DNA from: JBBQWT01 sp038210375
GTDB taxonomy: Bacteria; Acidobacteriota; Terriglobia; Terriglobales; Acidobacteriaceae
Direction: 5' to 3'
Length of the DNA: 64,000 bases
Assembly: GCA_038210375.1 (NCBI GenBank)
Contig: JBBQWT010000012.1
Coordinates: forward strand, 32,454-96,453
Positions 25,008-34,529 of the stretch are shown piece after piece. The notes under the pieces are model-generated. The model was not told the DNA's origin and made no database searches. It worked only from the letters and a program-made list of their open reading frames with translations. The position numbers and the translations under genes were made by a program. Every line of letters begins with the position of its first letter. Positions within the stretch are counted from its first letter, which is position 1.

Positions 25008-26216
25008 CTATACCCACCGGAAATAGCGAAGCGCCAGTACAAACGAGATGCCTCCCCATAGCGCCAGAACAATCAAGCGGGCGGGCTGCGCGCTCAACGG
25101 TGTTCCCTCAAGGATAGTAGCGCGCAGCGCGTCGTTAAGAGCGGTCAGGGGCAGCAGCCGGATAAACGGATGAATCGCCGCCGGAAAATTCTCGTAAGAG
25201 AAAAACACGCCGGAAAATACCCACATCGGCATCATGACCACGTTGATAAGGCCGCTGATGCTTTCGATCTTCTGCGCCCGGCTGGCGGTGAGCAATCCCA
25301 GGCCGGCGAAACTGAGCGCGCCCAGCGTGCCCAGCAGCAGGATCGAAAGCAGCGATCCGCGCACCACCATGTGAAAGAACAATATCCCAAAACCGAGCAG
25401 CAGCAGCACCTCCAGCACCATCAAAACCAGCCGGCTGCTGCTCAAGGCCAGAAGAAAATCGCTGCGCCGCATGGGCGTGCCCAGGTAGCGCTTCAGCAGC
25501 TTGCGCTGGCGCATCTCCACCAGCGCAAACCCGATGCCCCACATGCCCGAGTTCATCAGGTTCATTCCCAGCAGACCGGGAATGAGGAAGTCGATGTAGC
25601 GCGCTCCGGGCTCGGTGGACGCTCGCGATGAAGTCGCCAGCGGATCGTGGCGTCCGGCGGCCAATTGCAATGCATCATCCACCTGCATGCGCGCCAGCAC
25701 GCTGTCAGGGCGCGCGGGATCATACCGGTATTCGTACCCGCCGGCGGAGTCGCCCGGCGCCCGCGCCGCAGTATCCGCGGTGGCTGCCGCAGTGTCGGCG
25801 CCTTTGGGTTCGATGACCAGCGAATATTTTCCCAGGCGGAACGACGTACGGGCCTGCTCTGCTTCAACGATGTCGGCTCGGATGGCGGTATCGGGCGCGG
25901 AACTCTGGAGCAGTTGCAAGGTTTTTTCCGCCCCGGGACCGGCGACGATGGCAACCGAGATCCGATCGGCGGGCTTGTTACGGAAGGCCAGACCCAGCCC
26001 AAAAGAAAGCAGCAAGGGAAAAACGATGATCCAGAAAATCACTTCGGGTTCACGCTGCAATTCTTTCAGGCGCGCCAGCAGTAAATGCTGGTAGCCCGCC
26101 CACCTTGGGTTGGGGCGCGGCGCAACCGCGATTTTCAAGGGAACCGTCGCCGAGGAAGGTTCAGGGTTCCCGGATTGTGGGTTGTCTTTCATTTTTGCCA
26201 AGGGGAAGTGTTTCAC
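25008..26216 (-). CDS. ABC-2 type transporter permease
   Basis: 402 residues. A first membrane segment (PEVIFWIIVFPLLLSFGLGLAF, about 57-78, split here for reading) is followed by a ~140-residue extracytoplasmic domain with a low-complexity Ala/Thr/Asp stretch. Five further membrane segments lie from ~215 to the end. This is the ABC-2 exporter layout (NatB/YhaP/DrrB-like). The ATG overlaps the stop of the ATPase gene by 4 bp. Probably exports a lipid, drug or polymer; substrate unknown. Confidence 0.88.
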   Translation of the reverse strand: MKHFPLAKMKDNPQSGNPEPSSATVPLKIAVAPRPNPRWAGYQHLLLARLKELQREPEVIFWIIVFPLLLSFGLGLAFRNKPADRISVAIVAGPGAEKTLQLLQSSAPDTAIRADIVEAEQARTSFRLGKYSLVIEPKGADTAAATADTAARAPGDSAGGYEYRYDPARPDSVLARMQVDDALQLAAGRHDPLATSSRASTEPGARYIDFLIPGLLGMNLMNSGMWGIGFALVEMRQRKLLKRYLGTPMRRSDFLLALSSSRLVLMVLEVLLLLGFGILFFHMVVRGSLLSILLLGTLGALSFAGLGLLTASRAQKIESISGLINVVMMPMWVFSGVFFSYENFPAAIHPFIRLLPLTALNDALRATILEGTPLSAQPARLIVLALWGGISFVLALRYFRWV

Positions 26217-27142
26217 TGCTCCCGCAAATGTCTCCCCGTAAGCCGAACAAAAACATCTTCGAGACTGGCCTGGCGCGTAGTCAGCCGGTCGAGCTGCATT
26301 CCCGCCGCCGTGACCGCGGCCAGCAGCGCCGGGATGGTCTCATGGGGCTCCCGCACATTGAGCGCAATCAGGCCTTCATCATCAGTCACTGACTCCACTC
26401 CGGGCAGGCGGCTCCAGTCGGCCGGGCCCGCGCCGGAACCGCCGCTCGCGGAAAATTCAACCACGTGTTGCCCCCCAAGACGGTCGATCAACTCGACCGG
26501 AGTGCCGGCCGCGATGACCTGCCCGTGATCAATGATCGCTAGGCGATCGCACAAGCGCTCGGCTTCATCCATGTAGTGGGTGGTGAGCAGTACCGTCCCT
26601 CCGCTGTTGATAAAACGGCGAACTATGTCCCATAACTGCCGGCGGCTTTGCGGATCCAGCCCGGTGGTCGGCTCGTCCAGAAAAAGTATTCGCGGATTGC
26701 CCACCAGCGCCGTGGCCACCGCCAGTCGCTGCTTTTGTCCACCGGAAAGCTTTCCCACCCAGCTATCCGCCTTCTCGGTGAGCGATAACTCCTCCAGCAC
26801 CTCGCCGGTGAACCTGGGGTTGCGGTAAAAGCTCGCGAACAACTCCAGGGTCTCCCGCACCGTGAGCTTGTCGGAAAGGCGCGTCTCTTGCAGTGAGATG
26901 CCCAGCAACTCGCGCAAGTCGGGTTCATCGTTCTTCCAGGTGCGGCCCAGGATTTCGACTTCGCCTGCGGTGGCCGCCAACAGCCCTTCCAGTATTTCGA
27001 TGGTCGTCGTCTTGCCCGCGCCATTTGGGCCCAGCAGCCCAAAACATTCCCCCTGCATGATCTGCAGGTCAATGCCCCGGACGGCTTCAACTTTTCCGTC
27101 ATAGGTTTTATGCAGCCCGGTGCAGCGAATGGCGACATCCAT
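26213..27142 (-). CDS. ABC-2 exporter ATP-binding protein
   Basis: 309 residues from ATG 27142 (a TTG six codons upstream is possible). Walker A GPNGAGKTT near 38-46, signature LSGGQKQRLAV near 133, Walker B LFLDEPTTGLDP near 156, H-loop LTTHYMDEAE near 189. C-terminal extension of ~80 residues as in DrrA-like exporters. Coupled to the permease gene by an ATGA overlap, so the pair is one exporter. First gene of the set that continues with the DedA-rhodanese and methyltransferase genes. Confidence 0.92.
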   Translation of the reverse strand: MDVAIRCTGLHKTYDGKVEAVRGIDLQIMQGECFGLLGPNGAGKTTTIEILEGLLAATAGEVEILGRTWKNDEPDLRELLGISLQETRLSDKLTVRETLELFASFYRNPRFTGEVLEELSLTEKADSWVGKLSGGQKQRLAVATALVGNPRILFLDEPTTGLDPQSRRQLWDIVRRFINSGGTVLLTTHYMDEAERLCDRLAIIDHGQVIAAGTPVELIDRLGGQHVVEFSASGGSGAGPADWSRLPGVESVTDDEGLIALNVREPHETIPALLAAVTAAGMQLDRLTTRQASLEDVFVRLTGRHLREQ

Positions 27143-27292
27143 CCCGGAAATGATAACCAAAAAGTGATGCGCCTGCTTTGGCCGCGGGCCCGCGCCAGGT
27201 CTTGACGGTGGAAATTGTGGACTTGCGCGACCTCCACTGAAAAGGGCAAAATACTGTCTGTTTTAGTCGCTCCCTCACGAGGCCCGCCCTTT

Positions 27293-27712
27293 ATGACTCA
27301 CATGGACATCAATACCCAGAAATTCAACCTCGAAGAAGCCGATGAGATCAATCCACTGCTGGCGCGCCTGAACCGTCTCGATCGCCCCCCGGTCACCATC
27401 AATCACGAGGTTTCACGCTGGAGCTGGTTTGTAGGACGAGTGGAGCGCGGCGTCATCACTTCGCTGCAGGAATACATTGGTTATCTTGAGACCCGCGACG
27501 TAATCGCGCAAATCATCGAGATCGTTCCTCCGTCGGCCCGCGAAAAACTTGTGCCCTTCGTCGAAAATTGGGACAAGAGATTCGAAGAAGCGACCATCGA
27601 TATTGGCCGCCCTGTGGCCTCGGGCGAATCCCGCCAGAGCTGGTGGAACCGGATTCCCAAGAACAATCACGACAACCTGCAAGCCGACCTCCGCGAAAAC
27701 AATCTGGGCTGA
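27293..27712 (+). CDS. Small conserved-looking hypothetical protein
   Basis: 139 residues from ATG 27293; a second in-frame ATG lies three codons later. Soluble, acidic and Asn/Arg-rich, with many aromatic residues (SRWSWFVGRVE near 44-54; ESRQSWWNRIPKNNHDN near 116-132). Family not recognised. Single-gene transcript: it stands divergent from the ABC exporter and is followed by an intrinsic terminator 28 bp after the stop. Confidence 0.65.
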   Translation: MTHMDINTQKFNLEEADEINPLLARLNRLDRPPVTINHEVSRWSWFVGRVERGVITSLQEYIGYLETRDVIAQIIEIVPPSAREKLVPFVENWDKRFEEATIDIGRPVASGESRQSWWNRIPKNNHDNLQADLRENNLG

Positions 27713-27739
27713 GGCGGCCTGCATCGCTGCCGAATGAGT

Positions 27740-27773
27740 AAGGCCCATCGCTGCGATGGGCCTTTTGATTTTT
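27740..27773 (+). terminator. Rho-independent terminator after the small hypothetical gene
   Basis: Stem GGCCCATCG (27742-27750) / CGATGGGCC (27754-27762) with a 3-nt loop, extended by A-T pairs, followed by TTTTGATTTTT. The T run is on the plus strand. It sits between convergent genes and could weakly serve the minus strand too. Confidence 0.9.
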
Positions 27774-27789
27774 AGACGCGGAAAGCTGT

Positions 27790-29235
27790 CTACCTCAGGT
27801 TCATCATCAATAATTTGATCTCCGACATTTCTTCCAGGGCGTAGCGCACGCCTTCCCGTCCCATACCCGAATCTTTGACCCCGCCATAAGGCATCTCGTC
27901 GGTGCGGAAGGTCGGGACTTCGCCCACCATGACCCCGCCCACTTCCAGATTTTCGTAGGCGTCGAAGATCAAGCCGGCGTCGCGGGTGAAGATTCCCGCC
28001 TGCAACCCGTAACGGGAATCGTTGATGCGCGCCAGCGCGGACGGGAACTCCTCGTAGGTCTCGACCGTCACCAGCGGGGCAAATACTTCCTCGCAGTTTA
28101 CCCGCATCCCCGGCTGGGTGCCGGTCAGGACGGCGGGCTGCACCACCGAACCGGTGCGGCCGCCACCGCACAGCAGGCGGGCGCCGCCCTGCACGGCTTC
28201 GGCCACCCAGGCCACCGCGCGCTCGGCGTCGCGCAGCCGGATCATCGGCCCGACGTCGGTGGATTCGTCAAGCGGATCGCCGCACTTCAATTCTTGTACC
28301 GCGGGAACAAGCGCCGCCAGAAATTTTTCCATCACCGCGGCCTGCACCAGGATGCGCTGCACCGAAATGCAGCTTTGTCCGGCATAGCTGAAGCCGCCGG
28401 CCACGCAGCGCTCGGCGGCATAACTAATATCCGCGTCGGAATGGACGATCACCCCGGCATTGCCTCCCAGTTCCAGCGCAACTTTCTGCTTATGTGCGCG
28501 CGATTTGAGTTCCCAGCCCACCGCCGAGCTGCCGGTAAAGCTGAGCAGCTTCAGGCGCTCATCGCCGACCAGTAATGCGGCATTGTCGTTCGACAGAGGC
28601 AGCACGCTGAGCGCGCCCGCCGGCCATCCCGCGGCGGCGATGATTTCCGCAAGCAACAGCGCGATAAAAGGAGTTTGCGGCGCCGGTTTCAACACCACCG
28701 GACAACCGCACGCCATGGCCGGCGCCACCTTGTGCGCCACCAGGTTGAGCGGAAAATTAAACGGAGTGATCGCCGCAATGGGGCCGATGGGGAAGCGCCG
28801 CGCCAGGCCCCAGCGGCCCGCGGTGGCAGCCTGCCGGTCGAGCGGCAGGTATTCGCCGAAGACGCGTCCCGCCTCTTCCGCGGACAGATGAAAAGTAAAA
28901 ACCGCGCGGTCCACTTCCGCGCGTCCCGCCTTGAGGGGCTTGCCGGCTTCGAGGGCCATGAGCAATACAAACTCATCGCGCCGCCGGTCGATTTCGTCCG
29001 CAACCTTCCGCAGGATGCGAGAACGCTCGCCGGCCGGAAGCTTGCGGGTGACAGCGAAAGCCCGCGCAGCCGCGGCGATGGCGGTCTCCACCTGCGCTGC
29101 CGAAGCCAGGAAGGTGGAACCCACCACCTCGCCATCGTAAGGCGAACGAATTTCAACCGCTTCGCCTTCGGCGACAGAGTGGCCTGCCAGAAAAAATCCA
29201 CGCCCGGAAAATCTATTGCCCGCCGAATGTTTCAT
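27790..29235 (-). CDS. Aldehyde dehydrogenase family protein
   Basis: 481 residues, normal ALDH length. Landmarks: PIGPIAAITPFNFPLNL near 149-165 (oxyanion Asn), VLKPAPQTP near 179, SFTGSSAVG near 229, general-base Glu in LELGGNAG near 253, nucleophile Cys in YAGQSCISVQR near 287, and EVFAPLV near 378. Oxidises an aldehyde with NAD(P); the sequence resembles lactaldehyde/glyceraldehyde-3-phosphate-type members, but the substrate cannot be set. 60 bp downstream of the six-hairpin glycosidase gene on the same strand, possibly cotranscribed. Confidence 0.92.
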   Translation of the reverse strand: MKHSAGNRFSGRGFFLAGHSVAEGEAVEIRSPYDGEVVGSTFLASAAQVETAIAAAARAFAVTRKLPAGERSRILRKVADEIDRRRDEFVLLMALEAGKPLKAGRAEVDRAVFTFHLSAEEAGRVFGEYLPLDRQAATAGRWGLARRFPIGPIAAITPFNFPLNLVAHKVAPAMACGCPVVLKPAPQTPFIALLLAEIIAAAGWPAGALSVLPLSNDNAALLVGDERLKLLSFTGSSAVGWELKSRAHKQKVALELGGNAGVIVHSDADISYAAERCVAGGFSYAGQSCISVQRILVQAAVMEKFLAALVPAVQELKCGDPLDESTDVGPMIRLRDAERAVAWVAEAVQGGARLLCGGGRTGSVVQPAVLTGTQPGMRVNCEEVFAPLVTVETYEEFPSALARINDSRYGLQAGIFTRDAGLIFDAYENLEVGGVMVGEVPTFRTDEMPYGGVKDSGMGREGVRYALEEMSEIKLLMMNLR

Positions 29236-29295
29236 GTCGTAATTGATTTCGAAATCCGAGGGGTTCGTATGAAAACAACGGCCCGCCGCCGGTAT

Positions 29296-31941
29296 TCAGA
29301 ATGCCACCACCACCTCGCGCGACAGGTAAGATCCTTCAGCCCCAGCGGGGAAAGTGAGATGGATCGTCCCGCCCTCCAGCGTCCCCCCGCCAATCGAAGC
29401 AATAGCGGAGCCAAAGGTCTGCACGTCATAAGTCTTCCCCGCCGTCCCCGACACGCGCAGGGTGAGCCGGTCGTGTGCCGTATTCCAGGTCTCAGAAACA
29501 ATTTTCAAGTTCTGGCTGGTGCTGCCCAATGGCGGCAGGTTGGCGCCCACGCGGAGCGCGAAATTGTTGCGCAAACGAATTTTCAACGTTGATTTCCCGG
29601 CCGGAGAGAACTTCACGCCTACATGCTGATCGGCGCCGTGAAGGGTGGCGATAAATTTTGCCGGCCCTCCATCAACTTCCACGCCCACGATCTCGGCGCG
29701 AGGGCTGATCGCGGGTGCGAACTCAACCTCGCAGGGGGATGAACCATCCCGCGAGACCCGTAAATCGATGGCCGAGTCGGACTCCCATGATTGTGAATAA
29801 TCCAGCGCTACTTTCCCCCCGCAGGCCGGCAGGTTTGCCACTTCGAAATGTTTCCACCCGGCGGGCACGTGCGGCGCGAAACCCAGCCGCCCTCCATGGC
29901 CGCTGTGATCGAGGCCCAGCATCCCCAGCAGCATCGGACTGATCACCATCGCCGACGACCACACCTGGTGCGGGGAGCTGGTCGCCAGTTGCGAGTAATA
30001 AGTTCCGGAAAGCACTTCCGTGACTCGCCCCAGCGGACCGTCGAGCGCCAGCAGCGCGTTGGCCCGTAAATTGGCATAGGCCGGCAGCGCGCGATGCTCG
30101 CGATACTCGCCCACCGCGGCCCATCCGGTAAACAATGGCCACACGCTGCCAAAGTGATACCCGGTAGGGTCATACAGCGGGTTTTGCGACGAGATGATGC
30201 GCATGCCCCAGTCGGCGGAGTGGTCCCAGTCGGCCAGCGTTGATATCGTCGAGCTGGCGCGTTTTTCATTCAACAGGTCAAACCACATCGGAACCGTGCT
30301 GAGCACGGTGGGTACGGCAACCTGCTCGCCGTTTACTCCCAGCGCAAAAATATAGGAATGGTCTTTCTCCGACCAGAATGCCTGGTCCACAATGGGCTGT
30401 TGCCGGGCAAATTCTTCGGTCATTGTTTTCTGCAGGTCGCGCTTGCCCGCGGCGCCGGCAAGGCGCGCCATCGAGCGCAGCGCTTGCAGTCCCAGGCCGC
30501 TTTGATACTGCTCGGTCTTCACCGGGAGTAGAGGTCCGCCCTCGATCCAGCCGTGCCCGATGCCAAGATTTCGCGGAAGCTTGTCGCCCATGTAAGTGGA
30601 CTTCAGGAACTGGTAGGCCCGCAGAATATTGTCCCAGTGCGCGCGCGCGAACTGGACGTCGCCGCTGCTGCTCACATAGTCATCCGCGGCAATGATGTAA
30701 AGCGGCGTGGCGTCGGCAGATGCATAGCCGTAGGGGTAATTCGTGAACCACGGCACCAGGCTGGCGCTTTGCGAGATCTCGTGTTCCACCTTGCCGTCAG
30801 CCCGCTGGAACTTGCTGAGAAATTCGAGCGCGGTGCGCACCGTGCTGAAGTCGCCTTCGGCGTCGAGGGCCAGCGAGCTCCATAAAGCGTCGCGCCCAAA
30901 CATCCAGGCAAACCCGGGACGCGCTCCACTTCCCGAACCGCGATAGCCCGCCACCAGCCCCGTTCCCAGGAACGGGTTCTCCACCAGGCCCTGATAGAGG
31001 CTGATGCGGCTCCAGTCGTAGGCGTGCTGCAGTCTCTCGTCGGGCAGGCGCAATTGGACGGTGCGATCCAGATACGCACGGTAAAACCTCGCCGCGGATT
31101 GCTGGATGGAATCGTACTCCGTGGTAAGCCGCTGGTAGGTTTCCGCCGCCTGCTCCCGGCTGGTAAACGAGCCCACGACCACAAATATCTGGGTGCTGCG
31201 GCCGGCCCCCACGGAAGCCAGCCGGATCGAGCTGGTGCCCTGCTCCACGTTGTTGGTGAACAGTTCCTGGGAGTGGTCCACGGCAGCCGGCGAACCTGCG
31301 ACCGCGAAATATTTTTTCTGCTCTTCGCCGAAGGTGAACGCGTGCCGGCTGTCATCCCAGCCCATATAAGTGCCGCCGATCGCGGCCGGCCACATCAATT
31401 GAAAGTCACGCTGGAACGCCGCTTCTATTTGCAGGGGAGCGAAGCTGTTGATATCCAGCCGGATAATCGCGCCCATTTCGCCCGGCGGAGCGATCCATGT
31501 CTCCCGCACCTCAAATGCATCGCCGGCGTACACGATGGTGGGGCCTTCGGGATTCACGATCAAGGTGCGGGCCAGCGACTCGGCGGGGATCGCGCTGCCA
31601 TTGCTGTGAAAGATGAGGTGGAAGTCGCGAAATATTTTCAGCGGGTAAATCCACGCCTCGAACCTGCCATCTTCGTGGCCAAACAAGCCCGCGCGCGTAC
31701 CCGCCGCATCCAGAAATTCCCAAGTGCGAATCGGGCGCGATAATGTGATCGTTTCCCCATGCGGGTCTTTGGTGGTGGTGGCGGATTGTGAGGTTCCGGT
31801 CCCACCCGGCGGGATGTCGGGCGTCGGCGACTTCATTCCCGAGCTCCCCGTGACGCAAGCCAGCGTGAGCAGTAGGAGGAACGCAAACTCGAAAAATCTT
31901 GGATGCGGCTGGCTTTTGATTTTCGGGAAGGTCTGGCTCAT
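29296..31941 (-). CDS. Exported six-hairpin glycosidase-like protein
   Basis: 881 residues. An N-terminal hydrophobic signal (FFEFAFLLLLTLACVTGSSG) holds a Cys and could be a lipoprotein signal. An N-terminal beta-sandwich follows to ~280, then an (alpha/alpha)6 barrel from ~300: GFAWMFGRDALWSSLAL near 344-360, DGKVEHEISQSASLV near 379, GHGWIEGGPLLPVKTEQYQ near 458-476, and DHSADWGMRIIS near 566. These acidic/aromatic landmarks resemble amylo-alpha-1,6-glucosidase, GH63 and GH15-type enzymes. A C-terminal beta domain ends the protein. Likely a periplasmic alpha-glycosidase. Divergent from the ASPIC/UnbV gene at 32028. Confidence 0.75.
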   Translation of the reverse strand: MSQTFPKIKSQPHPRFFEFAFLLLLTLACVTGSSGMKSPTPDIPPGGTGTSQSATTTKDPHGETITLSRPIRTWEFLDAAGTRAGLFGHEDGRFEAWIYPLKIFRDFHLIFHSNGSAIPAESLARTLIVNPEGPTIVYAGDAFEVRETWIAPPGEMGAIIRLDINSFAPLQIEAAFQRDFQLMWPAAIGGTYMGWDDSRHAFTFGEEQKKYFAVAGSPAAVDHSQELFTNNVEQGTSSIRLASVGAGRSTQIFVVVGSFTSREQAAETYQRLTTEYDSIQQSAARFYRAYLDRTVQLRLPDERLQHAYDWSRISLYQGLVENPFLGTGLVAGYRGSGSGARPGFAWMFGRDALWSSLALDAEGDFSTVRTALEFLSKFQRADGKVEHEISQSASLVPWFTNYPYGYASADATPLYIIAADDYVSSSGDVQFARAHWDNILRAYQFLKSTYMGDKLPRNLGIGHGWIEGGPLLPVKTEQYQSGLGLQALRSMARLAGAAGKRDLQKTMTEEFARQQPIVDQAFWSEKDHSYIFALGVNGEQVAVPTVLSTVPMWFDLLNEKRASSTISTLADWDHSADWGMRIISSQNPLYDPTGYHFGSVWPLFTGWAAVGEYREHRALPAYANLRANALLALDGPLGRVTEVLSGTYYSQLATSSPHQVWSSAMVISPMLLGMLGLDHSGHGGRLGFAPHVPAGWKHFEVANLPACGGKVALDYSQSWESDSAIDLRVSRDGSSPCEVEFAPAISPRAEIVGVEVDGGPAKFIATLHGADQHVGVKFSPAGKSTLKIRLRNNFALRVGANLPPLGSTSQNLKIVSETWNTAHDRLTLRVSGTAGKTYDVQTFGSAIASIGGGTLEGGTIHLTFPAGAEGSYLSREVVVAF

Positions 31942-32027
31942 GGGCGGAAACCTTGCGGTGGGGAAGTGCTTCCACTATAAAAACAAAGGGGAATCTATCA
32001 CAACCCCAGGCGGCGGTGTAATTCCTG

Positions 32028-33842
32028 TTGCGACTGACCAGACGACGATTTCTCCAATCCTTAAGCCGCGCCGCGCTGGTATTGCCCTTCGCCGATGTGA
32101 TGCGACTGGCCGCGTTCAGCGCCCCCGCGGCCTTTGCGGAGGGCCCTGTGGCCGGAGGCGGGCCACCGGGAAGCGCGCTGGGCGTGAGCTTCACCGACGT
32201 GGGGCGGAAAGCGGGCTTGAACGCCCAGACGATTTTCGGCGGCACTAAAAAAAACAAGTACCTGCTCGAAACCACCGGATGCGGAGTCGCGTTTTATGAC
32301 TACGACAACGACGGCTGGCCCGACATCTTCCTGGTGAACGGATGGCGCCTCGAAGGGTTTTCTCAAGGCAAGGAACCGGCCTGCCACTTCTTCAGGAATA
32401 ATCGCGATGGCACTTTTACCGACGTGACCGTCAAGGCCGGGCTGGCCCATTCCGGCTGGGGCCAGGGAGTGTGCATCGGCGATTACGATAACGACGGTTA
32501 CGAAGATCTCTTCATCAGCTACTACGGCAAGAACGTTCTTTACCACAACAACGGCAACGGGACCTTCACCGACGTCAGTGAAAAATCGGGCATAGCGGGA
32601 AGCCGCCCGCGCTGGAACACGGGTTGCGCATTCCTCGATTACGATCGCGACGGCCACCTCGACCTGTTCGTCGCCAACTACATTGATATGGAACTGGCGT
32701 CCACGCCGGTGCCCGAATCCGGCCCCTGCCTCTATAAAGGAATAATGGTGGCTTGCGGCCCTCCCGGGCTGGTGGGCGGAAAAAATATTCTCTATCACAA
32801 CAACGGGAACGGCACTTTCACCGATGTTTCCGATTCCAGCGGCATCACCCGGGCCAACGGCACCTATGGCCTGGGGGTGCTGGTGGCGGATTTCGACAAC
32901 GACGGCTGGCCCGACATATATGCGGCCAACGATTCCACCGCCAGCGCCCTCTACCACAACTTGAAGAACGGGAAGTTTGAGGACATCGGCATTCAAGCCG
33001 GCGTGGCCTATAGCAGCGACGGCAAGCCGCAGGCGGGCATGGGCGTCTCCGGCGGCGACTACGACCATCGCGGGCGCATCGATATTCTCAAGACCAACTT
33101 CGCCGGCGATACTCACTCGCTGTATCGCAACGATGGCAACAATTCATTTGAAGACACTACATTTCAATCGGGCCTGGGCATGAATACCCGCTACCTGGGA
33201 TGGGGATGCGGCTTCTTCGACATGGATAACGATGGCTGGCTCGACATCCTGATCAGTAACGGCCATGTCTATCCCGAGGTGGAACAACTGAAGACCGAGG
33301 CCGCCTACGCGCAACGCAAGTTTCTCTATCGCAACCTTCGCAATGGCCGGTTCGAGGATGTTTCGGCGCTGGGAGGCCCCGGGATTACAGCCGAATCCCC
33401 GGCGCGCGGCTGCGCTTTTGGTGATTACGACAACGACGGCAGCATCGACGTGGTGGTCAACACCGTGAACGCCTATCCCCAGCTTCTGCACTGCAACAGC
33501 ACCCTGCACCACAACTGGATCAAGATCCGCACCATCGGAACCAAATCCAACCGCAGCGGCATCGGCGCCAGGGTGCGCTGTGTGAGCAGCTCCCGGCCCA
33601 GGCCTGGCGCCAAAGTCGAAACCCTGGAACAGATCGACGAAGTGCGTAGCGGCGGCAGCTATTTCTCGCAGAACGATCTGCGCCTGCATTTTGGACTGGG
33701 GCACGCGGAGAAGGTCGATCTTCTGGAGATCAGGTGGCCCAGCGGCCACATCGATACGCTAAAGAACTTTGATGTCAATCAATTGTTGTTTGTTAAAGAA
33801 GGCGGAGAGATCATTAAGACGATGAAATTCGGGGGAAAGTGA
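32028..33842 (+). CDS. Tat-exported FG-GAP/ASPIC-UnbV (CRTAC1-type) protein
   Basis: 604 residues from TTG 32028; the frame is closed just upstream, and TTG gives a complete twin-arginine signal (TRRRFLQSLSRAALVLP). Residues ~50-490 carry FG-GAP/VCBS propeller repeats with calcium-binding loops (DYDNDGWPDIF, DYDRDGHLDLF and similar, about eight). The ASPIC/UnbV domain is at ~495-580 (TKSNRSGIGARVR, SYFSQNDLRLHFGLG, IRWPSGHID). Extracytoplasmic, calcium-stabilised, function of the family unknown. Tat export suggests folding before export. Divergent from the six-hairpin glycosidase. Confidence 0.88.
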   Translation: MRLTRRRFLQSLSRAALVLPFADVMRLAAFSAPAAFAEGPVAGGGPPGSALGVSFTDVGRKAGLNAQTIFGGTKKNKYLLETTGCGVAFYDYDNDGWPDIFLVNGWRLEGFSQGKEPACHFFRNNRDGTFTDVTVKAGLAHSGWGQGVCIGDYDNDGYEDLFISYYGKNVLYHNNGNGTFTDVSEKSGIAGSRPRWNTGCAFLDYDRDGHLDLFVANYIDMELASTPVPESGPCLYKGIMVACGPPGLVGGKNILYHNNGNGTFTDVSDSSGITRANGTYGLGVLVADFDNDGWPDIYAANDSTASALYHNLKNGKFEDIGIQAGVAYSSDGKPQAGMGVSGGDYDHRGRIDILKTNFAGDTHSLYRNDGNNSFEDTTFQSGLGMNTRYLGWGCGFFDMDNDGWLDILISNGHVYPEVEQLKTEAAYAQRKFLYRNLRNGRFEDVSALGGPGITAESPARGCAFGDYDNDGSIDVVVNTVNAYPQLLHCNSTLHHNWIKIRTIGTKSNRSGIGARVRCVSSSRPRPGAKVETLEQIDEVRSGGSYFSQNDLRLHFGLGHAEKVDLLEIRWPSGHIDTLKNFDVNQLLFVKEGGEIIKTMKFGGK

Positions 33843-33889
33843 GCAGCCTGGAGTCGGGGAATAGCGAAAACCCCTTATGAATTGGCTTG

Positions 33890-34485
33890 CTTCTCGCAGA
33901 AATCTCGAGAAGTTGTATGAAGAAATGTAGACAAGCGAAAAACCCGTCATGAATTGTCATCCTGGAGCGAGCCCTTGCTTCTTGTTTGAGCGAAGGACCT
34001 CGCGTTTTGTGTCGCTCTAGAGGTTAATCACCATGGCTGCAAGTTCTCCTCGCCATTTTTATGTTTACATCATGGTGAGTCTTTCGCGGCGCGCGATTTA
34101 TGTCGGCATGACGAATGACCTGATCAGGCGCGTGACAGAACATAAGAGCGGCGAAATCGAAGGATTCTCCAGTAAATAGAAGACCCACTCCCTCGTTTAC
34201 TTCGAGTCATTTAAGTACGTAAAAAGCGCCATTGGACGCGAAAAGGAAATCAAGGGATGGTGGCGCCAACGTAAGGATGAGCTGGTCGAGAGTACTAACC
34301 CATTCTGGAAAGATTTGAGCGTCGACTTTTAACAGTCAGAGGTTATTCCTCGGGAGAGAGCAAACAAAACGCGAGGTCCTTCGCTCAAACAAGGAGCAAG
34401 AGCTCGCTCCAGGATGACAATTCATAGGGGGTTTTCGGTCGCAGGTATCTCTTCATACAGATTCTTGAGATTTTGCTCGAAAGTC
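33890..34485. mobile_element. Family C inverted-repeat element carrying a GIY-YIG reading frame
   Basis: Left arm 33893-34010 and right arm 34363-34480 are inverted copies. The best-kept part is GAATTGTCATCCTGGAGCGA (33951-33970), then a Ser-codon-like GCTTCTTGTTTGAGCGAAGG, then ACCTCGCGTTTTG. The arms enclose about 350 bp that hold one reading frame of the GIY-YIG nuclease family with a premature stop. Size and structure are those of a minimal insertion element. Solo ends occur at 15660-15785 and 42652-42735. Target-site duplication was not clearly identified. Confidence 0.72.
34033..34332 (+). pseudogene. GIY-YIG nuclease family protein, interrupted by one in-frame TAG
   Basis: ATG 34033 to TAA 34332 would encode 99 residues, with a single TAG at 34177-34179. 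Before it: HFYVYIMVSLSRRAIYVGMT (the GIY-YIG pattern YVY...YVG) and NDLIRRVTEHKSGE (Arg of the active site). After it: KTHSLVYFESF and AIGREKEIKGW (catalytic Glu), ending NPFWKDLSVDF, the usual tail of COG2827-type proteins. The TAG replaces a position that is normally Tyr (a Tyr codon differs by one base). Both flanks still look protein-like, so the lesion is recent, or the codon is read through. Confidence 0.85.
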
Positions 34486-34529
34486 TGAAGCGAAAAACAA
34501 GCAAACAAGAAAGAGCATAAGAAGCAATA

